Shown: positions 23,450-32,790 of the stretch, one piece after another | Position numbering within the stretch: position 1 is the stretch's first letter | Layout of the letters: the number at the start of each line of letters is the position of its first letter | Assembly (NCBI RefSeq): GCF_001632805.1 | Contig: NZ_CP007220.1 | Location: 1,860,001 to 1,924,000 of the forward strand | Origin: Mycobacteroides chelonae CCUG 47445 | Lineage (GTDB): Bacteria; Actinomycetota; Actinomycetes; Mycobacteriales; Mycobacteriaceae | Direction: 5' to 3' | DNA: 64,000 nt | Position numbers and translations under genes: made by a program | Notes under the pieces: generated by a model | Seen by the model: the letters and a program-made list of their open reading frames with translations, nothing else | What the model was told of the DNA's origin: nothing | The model's database searches: none

Positions 23450-25933
23450 CTACACCTGCACGGTGACCGGCTGCACACCCCAGATCTGCTCGCAGTATTC
23501 GGCGATGGCTCGGTCCGAGGAGAACTTGCCACCGCGTGCGGTGTTGAGGATCGACATCCGCGTCCACGCCGTCACGTCGTGCCAGGCCTCGGACACCCGC
23601 TGCTGGCATTCGATGTACGAGGAATAGTCGGCCAGCACCAGGAACGGGTCATGGCTACGCAGCGAGTCCACGATCGGCGCGAACACCGACGGATCTCCAC
23701 CCGAGAAGTGGCCGCTGGCAATCAGATCCAGCACGGCGCGGAGCTCATCGTTCAGCTCGACGAAGTCCTCGGGCCGGTACCCCTCGTGCACCAGGCGCTG
23801 CACCTCGTCCACGGTCAGCCCGAAGAGGAAGAAGTTCTCGGCTCCGGCTTCTTCGCGCATCTCGACGTTGGCGCCGTCGAGCGTGCCGATGGTCAGCGCC
23901 CCATTGAGCATGAACTTCATGTTCCCGGTGCCCGAGGCTTCCTTGCCCGCCGTTGAAATCTGCTCCGAGAGATCGGCCGCCGGATAGATCAGGTGCGCGC
24001 TCTTGACGCTGAAGTTCGGCAGGAACGCCACCTTGAGGTACTGGCTGACGTGCGGGTCGTTGTTGACGGTCTCGGCCACCGCGTTGATGAGCTTGATGAT
24101 TCGCTTGGCCATGAAGTACCCCGGTGCGGCCTTGCCGCCGAAGATGAAGGCGCGCGGCGCGATCCGCAGATCCGGGTTCTGCTTGAGCCGTTGGTACAGC
24201 GTCACGATGTGCAGCACGTTGAGGTGCTGACGCTTGTACTCGTGGATTCGCTTGACCTGGATGTCGAACATCCAGTTGGGATCCAGATCCACCCCGGTGG
24301 TCGCCAGCACGTACTCGGCGAGCCGGGCCTTGTTGAGGCGCTTGACCTCTCGCCACTGCATCCGGAACGACGAGTCCTCGGCGTACGGTTCCAGCTCGCG
24401 CAGCCGGTCGAGATCCGCGATCCAGCCCTCACCGATGGCGTCGTCGAGCAGCTCACGCAGCCCCGGGTTGGCCAGCGCCAGGAACCGGCGCGGCGTCACC
24501 CCGTTGGTCTTGTTACTGAACCGCTGCGGCCACAGCTCGTAGAAGTCCTTGAGCACGCTCTCCTTGAGCAGTTCTGAATGCAGTGCGGCCACACCGTTGA
24601 TGGCGTGACTGCCGACGGTGGCGAGGTGCGCCATCCGCACACTCTTGCCGCCCTCCTCGCCGATGAGCGACATGCGGCGCACCCGGGCGTCATCACCGGG
24701 GAAGCGGGAGCGGACCTCGTCCAGGAACCGGCGGTTGATCTCGTAGATGATCTCCAGGTGCCGGGGCAGTGATTCGGCGAACAGTCCCAGCGGCCACGTC
24801 TCCAGCGCCTCGGGCAGCAGGGTGTGGTTGGTGTACCCGAAGGCCGCCACCGTGATCTCCCAGGCCTCGTCCCAGCCCAGGCCGCGCTCGTCGACCAGCA
24901 GCCGCATCAACTCCGCCACACCGATAGACGGGTGAGTGTCGTTGAGCTGCAGGGCGAACTGCTCGGCGAGCTCGTTGACCGGACGCTCGGCCACATCCTC
25001 CAGGATGTGCAGCACGCGCTGCAGCGAGCAGGAAACGAAGAAGTGCTGCTGCAGCAGCCGCAACCGCTTACCGGCCTCGGGTTCGTCATTGGGGTAGAGC
25101 ACCTTGGTGACGGTTTCGGAGGACACCTCGTCCTCGACGGCCTTGTAGTAGTCTCCGGCGTTGAAGGCGTCCAACTCGAAGGACTGCACCGCGCGGGCGC
25201 TCCACAGCGTCAGCGTGTTGCAGGTGTTCACGCCGTAGCCCTGGATGGGGGTGTCGTACGGGATGCCCTTGAGGAAGCGCTGCGGGACCCAGCGTGCCCG
25301 GAAGTTCCCGTCCTCATCCAGGTACTGCTCGGTGTGGCCACCCCATCCGACGATGAAGTTGAGGTCGGGTTTGGCGATTTCCCAAGGATTTCCGTTGTCG
25401 AGCCAGTTGTCGGTCTTCTCGACCTGCCACCCGTCGCGGATCTCCTGATCGAAAATCCCGTATTCGTACCGGATGCCGTAGCCGATCGCGGGGCGATCCA
25501 GGGTGGCCAGCGAGTCCATGTAGCAGGCCGCCAGCCGGCCCAGGCCGCCGTTGCCCAGACCCGGCTCTTCCTCGCACTCGAGCACCTCGTCAAGGTCCTG
25601 GCCCAACGCCGAGAGAGCATCGCGCGCCTGCTGCTCGATCTGCAGGTTGAGCAGGTTGTTGCCCAGCTGCGGCCCCATCAGGAACTCCGCCGACAGATAC
25701 ACCGCCACCTTGCGGCTCAGATCCAGATAGGTCTGCATGCTGGCAATCCAGCGCTGCTGCATGCGATCTCGGACCGCGAGCGCCAACGCGCGGTAGTAGT
25801 GCGCGGGGGTGAGCACGCTTGCCGGGCGCCCGATCGAATACCGCAGATGATCGATGATGGCTCTCTGCAGAGTGTCGGCATTCAAGCCGGTGCGGGAGTG
25901 CTCGTCATGGTCAAGCTCGGCAGAGTGCGTCAT
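23450..25933 (-). CDS. glgP: Glycogen/maltodextrin phosphorylase
   Basis: An 827-residue PLP enzyme of the GT35 family that releases glucose-1-phosphate from glycogen or maltodextrins. The pyridoxal-phosphate lysine is in EASGTGNMKFMLNGALTIGTLDGANVE, and GNGGLGRLAACYMDSLATL plus QLNDTHPSI are classic phosphorylase segments. Length is normal for the family. It reads toward the long inverted repeat. A MarR-type regulator is divergently encoded 250 bp upstream; a regulatory link is possible but not shown. A long open frame on the opposite strand is a composition artefact. Confidence 0.96.
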   Translation of the reverse strand: MTHSAELDHDEHSRTGLNADTLQRAIIDHLRYSIGRPASVLTPAHYYRALALAVRDRMQQRWIASMQTYLDLSRKVAVYLSAEFLMGPQLGNNLLNLQIEQQARDALSALGQDLDEVLECEEEPGLGNGGLGRLAACYMDSLATLDRPAIGYGIRYEYGIFDQEIRDGWQVEKTDNWLDNGNPWEIAKPDLNFIVGWGGHTEQYLDEDGNFRARWVPQRFLKGIPYDTPIQGYGVNTCNTLTLWSARAVQSFELDAFNAGDYYKAVEDEVSSETVTKVLYPNDEPEAGKRLRLLQQHFFVSCSLQRVLHILEDVAERPVNELAEQFALQLNDTHPSIGVAELMRLLVDERGLGWDEAWEITVAAFGYTNHTLLPEALETWPLGLFAESLPRHLEIIYEINRRFLDEVRSRFPGDDARVRRMSLIGEEGGKSVRMAHLATVGSHAINGVAALHSELLKESVLKDFYELWPQRFSNKTNGVTPRRFLALANPGLRELLDDAIGEGWIADLDRLRELEPYAEDSSFRMQWREVKRLNKARLAEYVLATTGVDLDPNWMFDIQVKRIHEYKRQHLNVLHIVTLYQRLKQNPDLRIAPRAFIFGGKAAPGYFMAKRIIKLINAVAETVNNDPHVSQYLKVAFLPNFSVKSAHLIYPAADLSEQISTAGKEASGTGNMKFMLNGALTIGTLDGANVEMREEAGAENFFLFGLTVDEVQRLVHEGYRPEDFVELNDELRAVLDLIASGHFSGGDPSVFAPIVDSLRSHDPFLVLADYSSYIECQQRVSEAWHDVTAWTRMSILNTARGGKFSSDRAIAEYCEQIWGVQPVTVQV

Positions 25934-26185
25934 GTCAACACCGTGCCATCGAATGGCGCACGGGAAACCGGTAACAGGCGTCGTTCTCGTGAACGCGAGA
26001 TTGCCGGTGATCAGTCATTCGCAGGTCCGCCGTCGCAGGGCAGCAAACTTTTGAACACGGGAATCGAAAATGCTCCCGAGTGTGGAGCCTGGCACCAATG
26101 CCGGGTGGGGGTGCAGATGTGCTGGCAATGCTTGTCTCGGCTAGGATACCTGTGTCATGGGTGGCGCAAACATTCTGAGTTCGTG

Positions 26186-26644
26186 ATGCTGACTCCGAAC
26201 GCACGAAGCGTGTTCAACGAGCTGATCCGGCTCGAGACCGAGCTATGGAATGCGGTTGACGCTCGCTTGCGCTCCGAGCTTGACCTGCCGCTGTCGTGGT
26301 ATGAGCCGATGAACATTATGGCCGCACGTGAATGCTGCCGTGTTCAGGACATAGCCGGTGATCTGTCCATCACGGTGGGCGGGGCCAGCAAGCTGGTGGA
26401 CAGGATTGAGGCGGTGGGGTTCTGCCGACGGCGGCCCAACCCCGCGGACAAACGGTCGATGATTGTAGAACTGACGCCAATCGGCAGGGGTCTGTTGCTG
26501 CGTGCGCATGCAGTACTCGATGCAGAGCTCGATCGCAGGATGGGCGAGGTTCTTACGGGGAAAGTCCTCGAGGAATTCGCTTCGACGTTGGTGAGGCTTC
26601 GGGCGGTCAGCCTCACGGCCGATACCCCGTGCGACGTCAGTTGA
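26186..26644 (+). CDS. MarR-family transcriptional regulator
   Basis: A 152-residue winged-helix protein. The HTH and wing are CRVQDIAGDLSITVGGASKLVDRIEAVGFCRRRPNPADKRSMIVELTPIG, with the D-x-R-x-x-x-x-x-L-T wing motif typical of MarR. ATG 26186 is chosen (GTG one codon earlier possible); the same frame is open far upstream antisense to glgP, but that is spurious. It could act on itself or on glgP. Ligand unknown. Confidence 0.88.
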   Translation: MLTPNARSVFNELIRLETELWNAVDARLRSELDLPLSWYEPMNIMAARECCRVQDIAGDLSITVGGASKLVDRIEAVGFCRRRPNPADKRSMIVELTPIGRGLLLRAHAVLDAELDRRMGEVLTGKVLEEFASTLVRLRAVSLTADTPCDVS

Positions 26645-26799
26645 CGTCGCCGCGCTGACCTGGCGGAGGGGAGTCAGCGCAACTGCATTCCATGGATTAT
26701 AGTTATTCGTGAGCGTATGGGCGGGCCGGAAATGCCCATGATGAACGGCGTTGTTCACAATGATTCGCTTGTTCATTTTCTATTAACAATAGGGGCGCG

Positions 26800-27126
26800 G
26801 TGAACAGCCTTTTCCGAACGCGCGTGACTGTGGCCGTGGCTTCGATGGCGGCTATCTTTGCTGTGATGTTCGGCGAATTCACAGCTGCCGAGCGCGATGT
26901 CACGGACTTATCTGCGCCTGCATGTCCAGCGGGCTTGATCTACGACAATTCGATGGCTCTGTGCGTGCCCCGCGGTATGTCGTTTGATTCGAGTTTCATT
27001 CCACCCGCGCAATGTGGCAGTAATGGGCCATCGGTATGTCGGGGACCGGTCCCGCGGCCGCCGACGCCTGGGGGCGTACCGGTGGAGCGACCCGGTGGCC
27101 GCTACCGGTCGGGAAATCGATACTAA
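26800..27126 (+). CDS. Small exported protein with Pro-rich tail
   Basis: A 108-residue protein starting at GTG 26800. An N-terminal hydrophobic stretch (about 9-26) precedes a mature part with four cysteines (PACPAGL, ALCVPRG, PAQCGSN, SVCRGP) and a C-terminal Pro/Gly-rich tail. The spacing suggests two disulfides. No family is recognised. It sits 25 bp before a hemophore-type gene and may be co-transcribed with it. Confidence 0.65.
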   Translation: MNSLFRTRVTVAVASMAAIFAVMFGEFTAAERDVTDLSAPACPAGLIYDNSMALCVPRGMSFDSSFIPPAQCGSNGPSVCRGPVPRPPTPGGVPVERPGGRYRSGNRY

Positions 27127-27151
27127 TTTGAGTACAAGGAGCCGAGTGGTC

Positions 27152-27535
27152 ATGCTGTTGCCTTCCGCTGTCGATGCCCGTCGAGTGGGTCGCGCTTTTC
27201 TTGTCGGTACGGCTGCGGCCGCAGTGATGGCACTAACGGGTTTCGTACCCGTCTCGGCGGCTGATCCTGACCCGGAACCCGTGATCAACTGTGATGCAGC
27301 CGGTTATCAGCGGGTGGCAGCGGGTGTTGCGCTGGCAACGGCCGATTACATGGACGAGAACCCTGATGTCCGGGATGCGTATACCCGTATGAAATCGGAC
27401 AATGTCAGACCCAGTGAAGAGGTCGAGGCCTATCTTGCCGGGCATCCAGACGTGGCCGCCTCGATGTCGCGGCTACGCCAGCCATTGAAAGATCTCATGA
27501 TTCGTTGCGGATGGGGCGTGCCTGCGTCACAGTGA
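27152..27535 (+). CDS. Hemophore-related exported protein
   Basis: A 127-residue exported protein. The signal peptide runs to about VSAAD (residue 33). The mature part, INCDAAGYQRVAAGVALATADYMDENPDVRDAYT and ending IRCGWGVP, has the two cysteines and helical pattern of the mycobacterial hemophore family (Rv0203-like), whose better known members bind heme outside the cell. AAGGAG at 27136-27141 serves either GTG 27146 or ATG 27152. Heme binding here is inferred from family resemblance. Confidence 0.75.
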   Translation: MLLPSAVDARRVGRAFLVGTAAAAVMALTGFVPVSAADPDPEPVINCDAAGYQRVAAGVALATADYMDENPDVRDAYTRMKSDNVRPSEEVEAYLAGHPDVAASMSRLRQPLKDLMIRCGWGVPASQ

Positions 27536-27862
27536 GGCGCGTAATGCCTTCTCGGATTGGCACGAGGGTATCCGACATCTATAGTTTTACTTTCTAACGG
27601 CGCCGCGAATTCACGCTTTTTCATATTTTTCGCGCCCTGTCGCGATTACTGCTCTGGAAGTTCCTCATGATCGCGGTGATGTTTAGTGGCCTCTCTCACA
27701 AGTATGGGCCTCGCCAGTGGATGTATTCCATGGAATTATGCTGATGTTGATGTCAGCTGAATCTGGCGGAGTTCACTATTCAACGCCGAGGGCCGACGCT
27801 GCCCCGGTAATACCGAACGTGGCCGATTGTGAACAGTGCGATCAATAGAGTTGGGAGCGTGT
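27536..27862. other. Intergenic region before the GMC gene
   Basis: About 330 bp with AT-rich stretches unusual for the surroundings (for example CTATAGTTTTACTTTCTAACGG near 27580). No gene, clear palindrome or hairpin was found. It probably carries the promoter of the GMC oxidoreductase; GTTGGGAGCG just before 27863 is its ribosome binding site. Confidence 0.5.
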
Positions 27863-29326
27863 ATGCGTAGCGTAATTGTGGTGGGCGGCGGTTCGGCGGG
27901 GGTGGTGTTGGCCAGTCGGCTGTCGATGGATCCCGCTCGCTCGGTCACCCTGATCGAGGCGGGACCCGCCTATGGAAGTGCCGACTTTCCCTCGTCGGTG
28001 CGGGACGCCACGCGTTTGGGTGCATTCACCGGAGCTGACTGGGGATACCTGTCTACCAAGGGCAAGCTCGATCACGAGGTGCACCTATACCGCGGGAAGA
28101 TTCTCGGTGGCAGCTCCTCGGTAAATGGCTCCGTATTCATTCCGCCGACGCGGGAGGATATCCAGCGATGGCGCAAGGCCGGTGCGGACGCGTTCACGGT
28201 GGCTGATTTCGAGGAAGCACTGTCACGGTCCAAGGTGCCGGTTCATACCCTGGGGCTCGATGAGATAAGCGATATGCAGAGGCTTTTCCTGGAGTCGGCC
28301 GCCGCTGTCGGTCTACCGAAGAGCCCTGGCTTCGGTACAGCGCACCCCGGTGGCTACGGGCCGTATCCCGTGAACAACATCGGAGGTGTCCGCTACAACG
28401 TGGCGCTCGCATATCTCACGGATGCCGTATGGGCCCGGCCCAACCTCGACATTCGTGGTGACACAACGGTCGATCGGGTTCTGTTCGACAGCGAGCAGCC
28501 AAGCCGCGCAGTCGGTGTTCTGCTGGCGAATCGACAGAGGGTGTTTGCCGATGAGGTCATTCTCTCGGCGGGGGCTTACGGATCGCCCGCAATTCTCTTG
28601 CGATCCGGCATCGGGCCGGCTCCGGACTTGGCGCGGCTGGGTATCGGTGTCGTCAGGGACCTACCGGTGGGTCGGGGACTTCAAGACCATCCCTTCTATT
28701 ACGTAGCGTTCGGTGCGGACCCCGCGAAGATCGGGAGACAAGAGCCCGTTATCGGGGGAAAGGTTTGGACCGCCAGTTCTCTAGCCGAACCAGGAGAACT
28801 GGACTTGCACATCACGGCCACCCATCTCATCGATCAGAAGGCCAGCCGGACGGGGTCGGCGTTTGTACTTGCCGTCTCGGTGACGAGACCGGACTCTCGC
28901 GGTTCAGTCACCTTGGCATCGAGGGATCCGGATGCGGCACCAGTGATCGACCTGAACTTCCTCGGGGAGCAGCGGGACACCGTGCGTCTCATCGAGGGAA
29001 TCAGGTTGGCGCAGAAGATCGCTGCCGCTGAACCATTGGCCAGCATCATTACTGGCAATATCTCCCCGGGATCGGACGCGACTGACAGTGAACTTATCCG
29101 CGATGCCCTGAGTTTCCTGGATACCTATCATCATCCTGTTGCCACCGCATCGATCGGGCCCGTGGGGTCGGAGTTCGGGGTAGTCGACACCTTTGGTGCC
29201 GTGCATGGTCTCGAAGGCCTTCGAGTTGTGGACGCATCGATCATTCCTGATGCGCCGTCCCCGGCGACCAACCCGACCGTGATTGGGATAGCAGAAGTAA
29301 TCGCACGCAAGGTTTTCGATGCGTGA
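27863..29326 (+). CDS. GMC-family FAD oxidoreductase
   Basis: A 487-residue flavoprotein. The dinucleotide-binding motif VVGGGSAGVVLASRLS is at the N-terminus, the GMC signature LGGSSSVNGSVFIPPT near residues 83-98, and the active-site His is in DTYHHPVATASIG with ATNPTVIGIAEVIA as the closing GMC motif. Such enzymes oxidise alcohols; choline/alcohol dehydrogenase-like members are common in mycobacteria. ATG 27863 fits the GGGAG site. The lipoprotein gene overlaps its end by 8 bp, so they form one unit. The substrate is unknown. Confidence 0.9.
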   Translation: MRSVIVVGGGSAGVVLASRLSMDPARSVTLIEAGPAYGSADFPSSVRDATRLGAFTGADWGYLSTKGKLDHEVHLYRGKILGGSSSVNGSVFIPPTREDIQRWRKAGADAFTVADFEEALSRSKVPVHTLGLDEISDMQRLFLESAAAVGLPKSPGFGTAHPGGYGPYPVNNIGGVRYNVALAYLTDAVWARPNLDIRGDTTVDRVLFDSEQPSRAVGVLLANRQRVFADEVILSAGAYGSPAILLRSGIGPAPDLARLGIGVVRDLPVGRGLQDHPFYYVAFGADPAKIGRQEPVIGGKVWTASSLAEPGELDLHITATHLIDQKASRTGSAFVLAVSVTRPDSRGSVTLASRDPDAAPVIDLNFLGEQRDTVRLIEGIRLAQKIAAAEPLASIITGNISPGSDATDSELIRDALSFLDTYHHPVATASIGPVGSEFGVVDTFGAVHGLEGLRVVDASIIPDAPSPATNPTVIGIAEVIARKVFDA

Positions 29327-29834
29327 AACATTGTTCGCGCATATGCGTTGGACAACATCGATCCTGTTGGCTGTGATCACCTTTTCGACAGTAGGTTGTT
29401 CGGACGATCGCCCCGGGCCCAAGAAAAATTCAGAGGCCGCGAGTACTCGAACTTCCGGTGCTGTGGTGGTCGATATGGATGATGATCCAATTCAGGACGA
29501 CCCCGGTGTCCGCATCCCATTTGGTTGGTCGAAAAAGGTGGCTGTGCCCGCAGATGCGGTGCTCGACATCAAAGGCACGCCTGGCTGGGATAAGACTGCG
29601 TTGCGCTGCGAGGTCACCGACGCACAGGGCCAGAAGTTGAAACTCTCGTCGCCCCCGGACGATATTCCACCCGAGAGCGCGGCCCACGGCGGCACATGGA
29701 TTCCGTTATGGACGATTGCCGCAGCGTCCGGGGCGGTGTTGAGCGTGACCTGCCGGGATCCAGACCGGAAGATTCCCAACACGGAAACAAGTTTCGTGCG
29801 CGTCGTTCCCCGAGGTGTGGTGCTGGGGCGTTGA
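29319..29834 (+). CDS. Putative lipoprotein
   Basis: A 171-residue protein with a hydrophobic N-terminus ending in a lipobox STVGC (about residue 27). The mature part begins with a charged linker and then a beta-rich domain with two cysteines (LRCEVTDAQG, SVTCRDP). This is similar in outline to small mycobacterial lipoproteins but the family is not recognised. The start at 29319 overlaps the GMC gene; ATG 29343 is the alternative and also gives a signal peptide. Its stop is adjacent to that of the converging oxidoreductase gene. Confidence 0.72.
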   Translation: MRETLFAHMRWTTSILLAVITFSTVGCSDDRPGPKKNSEAASTRTSGAVVVDMDDDPIQDDPGVRIPFGWSKKVAVPADAVLDIKGTPGWDKTALRCEVTDAQGQKLKLSSPPDDIPPESAAHGGTWIPLWTIAAASGAVLSVTCRDPDRKIPNTETSFVRVVPRGVVLGR

Positions 29835-30809
29835 TTACGGAGTAACCACCACTCGCACCCCGGACGGCTCCTTTGCCGCCCAGACGGTCGCGATATCGGC
29901 CAGCGGCCGGGCCAGCGTCTGTAGCTGCAGGTCACCACCGTCGACCATGGCGAAAAGCTTCGGCAACGCCTCGGCGCGTGCCTGCAGTAGAGCTTCGGGT
30001 GGCACGCTGCCGATCCCTACGCCGGACAACGTGATGCCGGTGCTGCGCAAGGTGGAAGCATTCACGCTGATCGTCTCCCCGGTCATCGCGCCGATCTGCA
30101 CGAAGCGGGTGGCGTGGAAATGTGCTGACGGGTGGCTGGCCGCCAGCGCGTTCAGGGTCTGCTCGGCGGGGGAGCCCCACAGATAATCCAGTACCGCATC
30201 GAATGGGCGTTCCGTGTGCCGCGCGGTGATGCCCTCGGCGAGGTCATCGCTGCCTAGCGTGATGACGTCATCGGCTCCCACCGTGCGCAGCCAGTCCAAC
30301 CGCTCGGCGTTACGGCCCGCGACCGTCACGTGCCCGGCGCCGAACACCGATTTCGCGAGCTGCACCGCCAGCGAGCCGGTCACCCCGGTGGCTCCGAGCA
30401 CCAGCACGTGCTGACCGGGCTGGACGGCGGCACCATGGGACAGGGCCAACCAGGCCGATATTCCCGGGTTGGGGATCGCGGCGGCTATCACTGAATCGAC
30501 GTGTTCGGGCACCTCGACGGCACCCGCCGGGTACACGACGGTGCGTTCGGCCATCATCCCGTACGGCGCGAGTGATCCGCTGTACACCCGCTTGCCATTG
30601 GCCAGCCGCACGACACCGTCGACTCCGGCGATCGCGGGAAGGCTGATCTCCTTGCTGCTGTAGTGCTTTCCGGAGATGACGGCCCGGGTCAGGTTGGTCA
30701 GGGCCGATGCCTCGACGGTGACGACCTCGGCGCCGTCGGTGGGCTGCGGGTCCGGGAAGTCGGTGTATGCGGGCTGCTGCCCCCATTCATGTACGACTGC
30801 TGCCTTCAT
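29835..30809 (-). CDS. Zinc-independent quinone oxidoreductase (MDR family)
   Basis: A 324-residue medium-chain dehydrogenase/reductase. It lacks the zinc-binding cysteines of alcohol dehydrogenases and has the NADPH-binding motif LVLGATGVTGSLAVQLAK (about residues 137-154). This fits quinone oxidoreductase or enoyl-reductase-like members. Its start is preceded by AGGAG on the minus strand. It is divergent from a MarR-type gene with a perfect palindrome between them, so it is very probably that regulator's target. Possible role: detoxifying quinones or electrophiles. Confidence 0.88.
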   Translation of the reverse strand: MKAAVVHEWGQQPAYTDFPDPQPTDGAEVVTVEASALTNLTRAVISGKHYSSKEISLPAIAGVDGVVRLANGKRVYSGSLAPYGMMAERTVVYPAGAVEVPEHVDSVIAAAIPNPGISAWLALSHGAAVQPGQHVLVLGATGVTGSLAVQLAKSVFGAGHVTVAGRNAERLDWLRTVGADDVITLGSDDLAEGITARHTERPFDAVLDYLWGSPAEQTLNALAASHPSAHFHATRFVQIGAMTGETISVNASTLRSTGITLSGVGIGSVPPEALLQARAEALPKLFAMVDGGDLQLQTLARPLADIATVWAAKEPSGVRVVVTP

Positions 30810-30836
30810 GGCGCACTCCTCAAAGTTTCTGGAGAA

Positions 30837-30856
30837 ATGGTTTCCATCGAAACCAT
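30837..30856. promoter_or_regulatory. MarR operator, site 1
   Basis: ATGGTTTC-CATC-GAAACCAT, perfect 8-bp arms, lies 27 bp upstream of the oxidoreductase start in the divergent promoter region. A second copy overlaps the regulator start codon. Operator function is inferred. Confidence 0.7.
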
Positions 30857-30892
30857 ACGAACAATGTACGACGCGTGCCGCCGGATGGCAAT

Positions 30893-30912
30893 ATGGTTTC
30901 CATGAAAACCAA
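30893..30912. promoter_or_regulatory. MarR operator, site 2, over the regulator start codon
   Basis: ATGGTTTC-CATG-AAAACCAA matches site 1 with two changes in the right arm. The regulator's ATG (30902) is inside it, which would let the protein block its own gene. Confidence 0.65.
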
Positions 30913-31414
30913 GTCGGCGCTGATCGCCAGCATCAACGCGCTGGTCGGTGCGGTGGGGGACAAGTTCGAACCGGACGAGGACTCCGATGCTGAGCGCGAT
31001 TTCATGGCGCAGCGGTGCCCACCCCGGATGGAACACCTCATCAGAACGCTGCCGACACTATCGCTACATCTGCTGGCGGCGATCGCCGAGGGGCCGGTCA
31101 GCGTGGTGGGTCTGGCGGCGCGCTCGGGCCAGCTCAAGGGCACGGTGTCCAAGCATGTGCAGCGGCTGGTGGACGCCGGCTGGGTCGAACGTGTGCCGAT
31201 TCCCGGTAACCGCAAGGAGATTGAGCTCATCGTCACCGCAGACGGAGGCGCCGTCGTCGACGTGCACAACACCCTGCACGAGGAGATGGAGCATGGCGTG
31301 CGTGACTTCTTACAGCGTTACAGCAATGCCGACCTGCAGGTTGTCGAGAAGGTGCTGCGGGACCTACTGACCTCCGGCAGGGACGGTGTGCGGATCGTGG
31401 CGGCGGAGCGTTAG
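30902..31414 (+). CDS. MarR-family transcriptional regulator
   Basis: A 170-residue winged-helix protein. The recognition region is GPVSVVGLAARSGQLKGTVSKHVQRLVDAGWVERVPIPGNRKEIELIVTADG. The flanking helices give the usual dimerisation arms. It is divergent from the quinone oxidoreductase gene and both are covered by related palindromes, so an autorepressor plus target pair is the likely arrangement. Its start codon lies within one palindrome. The gene end overlaps the next, converging regulator by 4 bp. Confidence 0.88.
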   Translation: MKTKSALIASINALVGAVGDKFEPDEDSDAERDFMAQRCPPRMEHLIRTLPTLSLHLLAAIAEGPVSVVGLAARSGQLKGTVSKHVQRLVDAGWVERVPIPGNRKEIELIVTADGGAVVDVHNTLHEEMEHGVRDFLQRYSNADLQVVEKVLRDLLTSGRDGVRIVAAER

Positions 31415-31851
31415 GGCTGCTGCTCGCGCCATCGGTCCAGCAGCGAAGGGATTTCGCCGAGCAGGAAGGCGTAGAAATCACGCATCTGCGTGAGGCGTGT
31501 CCGAGCCAGGCTGCCCATATCCGTCTGGGCAATCCCGGCTGTGGCGGCCTCTTGCATGGCGGATAGGACGGCGTTCTGATTCGTGAACAAAACCGCCCAG
31601 GCGTTGTCGCGGAGCCGATAGTGATCGCGACGGCTCGTCGGCATCGGAACCCGCTCGGCAAGGCCCACCGACGTAAGCATGCGTACCGACGTCGAGATCG
31701 CGCCCGAGCTGGCCTGCAACTGCTCGGACAGCTCACTGGAGGTCATGGTCGGTTCCTCGCTGAAGAGGAGCGCTGTGAGGACCCGCGCGGTCATGCGTTG
31801 CATGCCGTGGGTCGTCAGCATGAGCGCCAGCTGCTCGGCGGAGTCATCCAC
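31411..31851 (-). CDS. GbsR/MarR-type winged-helix regulator
   Basis: A 146-residue regulator with HTH TMTSSELSEQLQASSGAISTSVRMLTSVGLAERVPMPTSRRDHYRLRDN, the pattern of the GbsR-like branch of MarR regulators. The C-terminal helices end in RWREQQP. It is divergent from a three-gene ABC exporter, with a perfect palindrome in the shared promoter, so it probably represses that exporter. Confidence 0.85.
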   Translation of the reverse strand: MDDSAEQLALMLTTHGMQRMTARVLTALLFSEEPTMTSSELSEQLQASSGAISTSVRMLTSVGLAERVPMPTSRRDHYRLRDNAWAVLFTNQNAVLSAMQEAATAGIAQTDMGSLARTRLTQMRDFYAFLLGEIPSLLDRWREQQP

Positions 31852-31873
31852 ACCGCGAGGGTACTAGACGTAT

Positions 31874-31904
31874 TGAAGATTTTGAATCTTCAGAAATTAC
31901 TGAA
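31874..31904. promoter_or_regulatory. Operator candidates of the ABC exporter operon
   Basis: TGAAGATT-TTG-AATCTTCA at 31874-31892 is a perfect 8-bp inverted repeat. It overlaps a weaker repeat, TTCAG-AAATTA-CTGAA, at 31889-31904. The AT-rich block is unusual in this region and sits between the divergent regulator and exporter genes. Confidence 0.65.
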
Positions 31905-31923
31905 ATTTAGGTATCGTGAGGGC

Positions 31924-32790
31924 GTGACCGAAGTGATCCGAGTGCGCGAACTCACCTTCACCTATCCCAAGTCGTCCGAACCTGCCATCCGCGGAATGGA
32001 TTTCGATGTCGCCGCGGGGGAGATCTTCGGATTCCTGGGACCCAGCGGTGCCGGCAAGTCCACTACTCAGAAGCTGTTGATCGGTCTGCTGCGTGGGCAC
32101 GGCGGAAAGGCGGCGGTATGGGGGCAGGAGCCGCGGGGGTGGGGTAAGAACTACTACCAGCGCATCGGCGTGTCGTTCGAGCTGCCCAACCACTACCAGA
32201 AGCTCACTGCACTGGAGAACCTACAATTCTTCGCCTCGTTATACGCGGGACCAACTCTCGACCCCATGGAGCTGTTGGACTCGGTGGGCCTGGCCGACGA
32301 CGCGCACACCAGGGCGGGCGCCTTCTCGAAGGGCATGCAGATGCGGCTGACGTTTGTGCGTGCGCTCATCAACGATCCCGAGCTGCTGTTCCTGGACGAG
32401 CCGACCTCTGGGCTTGACCCGGTGAATGCCCGCAAGGTCAAGAACATAGTCCTCGATCTAAAAGCACGCGGCCGCACCATCTTTCTCACCACGCACGACA
32501 TGGCGACCGCCGACGAGTTGTGCGACCGGGTGGCTTTTGTCGTGGACGGACGGATTGTTGCGTTGAATTCTCCCGCTGAGCTCAAACTTGAGCACGGTCG
32601 GCGTTCTGTGCGTGTCGAGTATCGCGGCGCTGCAGGGGAACTCGCCGGACAGGACTTCCCGCTGGACGGGCTGGCCGATGACGAGGCCTTCCACGCGGTG
32701 CTGCGTGGTCATCATGTGGAAACAGTCCACAGTGCGGAAGCCAGCCTCGACGACGTCTTCGTGGCCGTTACCGGACGGCGGCTGGCATGA
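31924..32790 (+). CDS. ABC exporter, ATP-binding subunit
   Basis: A 288-residue ATPase with Walker A GPSGAGKST, signature AFSKGMQMRL, Walker B LLFLDEPTSGLD and switch His LTTHDMA. A C-terminal extension after residue 210 is typical for drug-export ATPases. GTG 31924 is chosen as it follows the operator region. It overlaps the first permease gene by 4 bp. The ATPase plus two permeases resemble the Rv2688c-Rv2687c-Rv2686c system, which has been linked to fluoroquinolone efflux in M. tuberculosis. Substrate here is not known. Confidence 0.9.
   Translation: MTEVIRVRELTFTYPKSSEPAIRGMDFDVAAGEIFGFLGPSGAGKSTTQKLLIGLLRGHGGKAAVWGQEPRGWGKNYYQRIGVSFELPNHYQKLTALENLQFFASLYAGPTLDPMELLDSVGLADDAHTRAGAFSKGMQMRLTFVRALINDPELLFLDEPTSGLDPVNARKVKNIVLDLKARGRTIFLTTHDMATADELCDRVAFVVDGRIVALNSPAELKLEHGRRSVRVEYRGAAGELAGQDFPLDGLADDEAFHAVLRGHHVETVHSAEASLDDVFVAVTGRRLA

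Noticed and set aside
24824..26185. Long upstream extension of the MarR gene antisense to glgP
   Set aside because: The extension has no recognisable protein pattern; the MarR homology begins only at about 26186.
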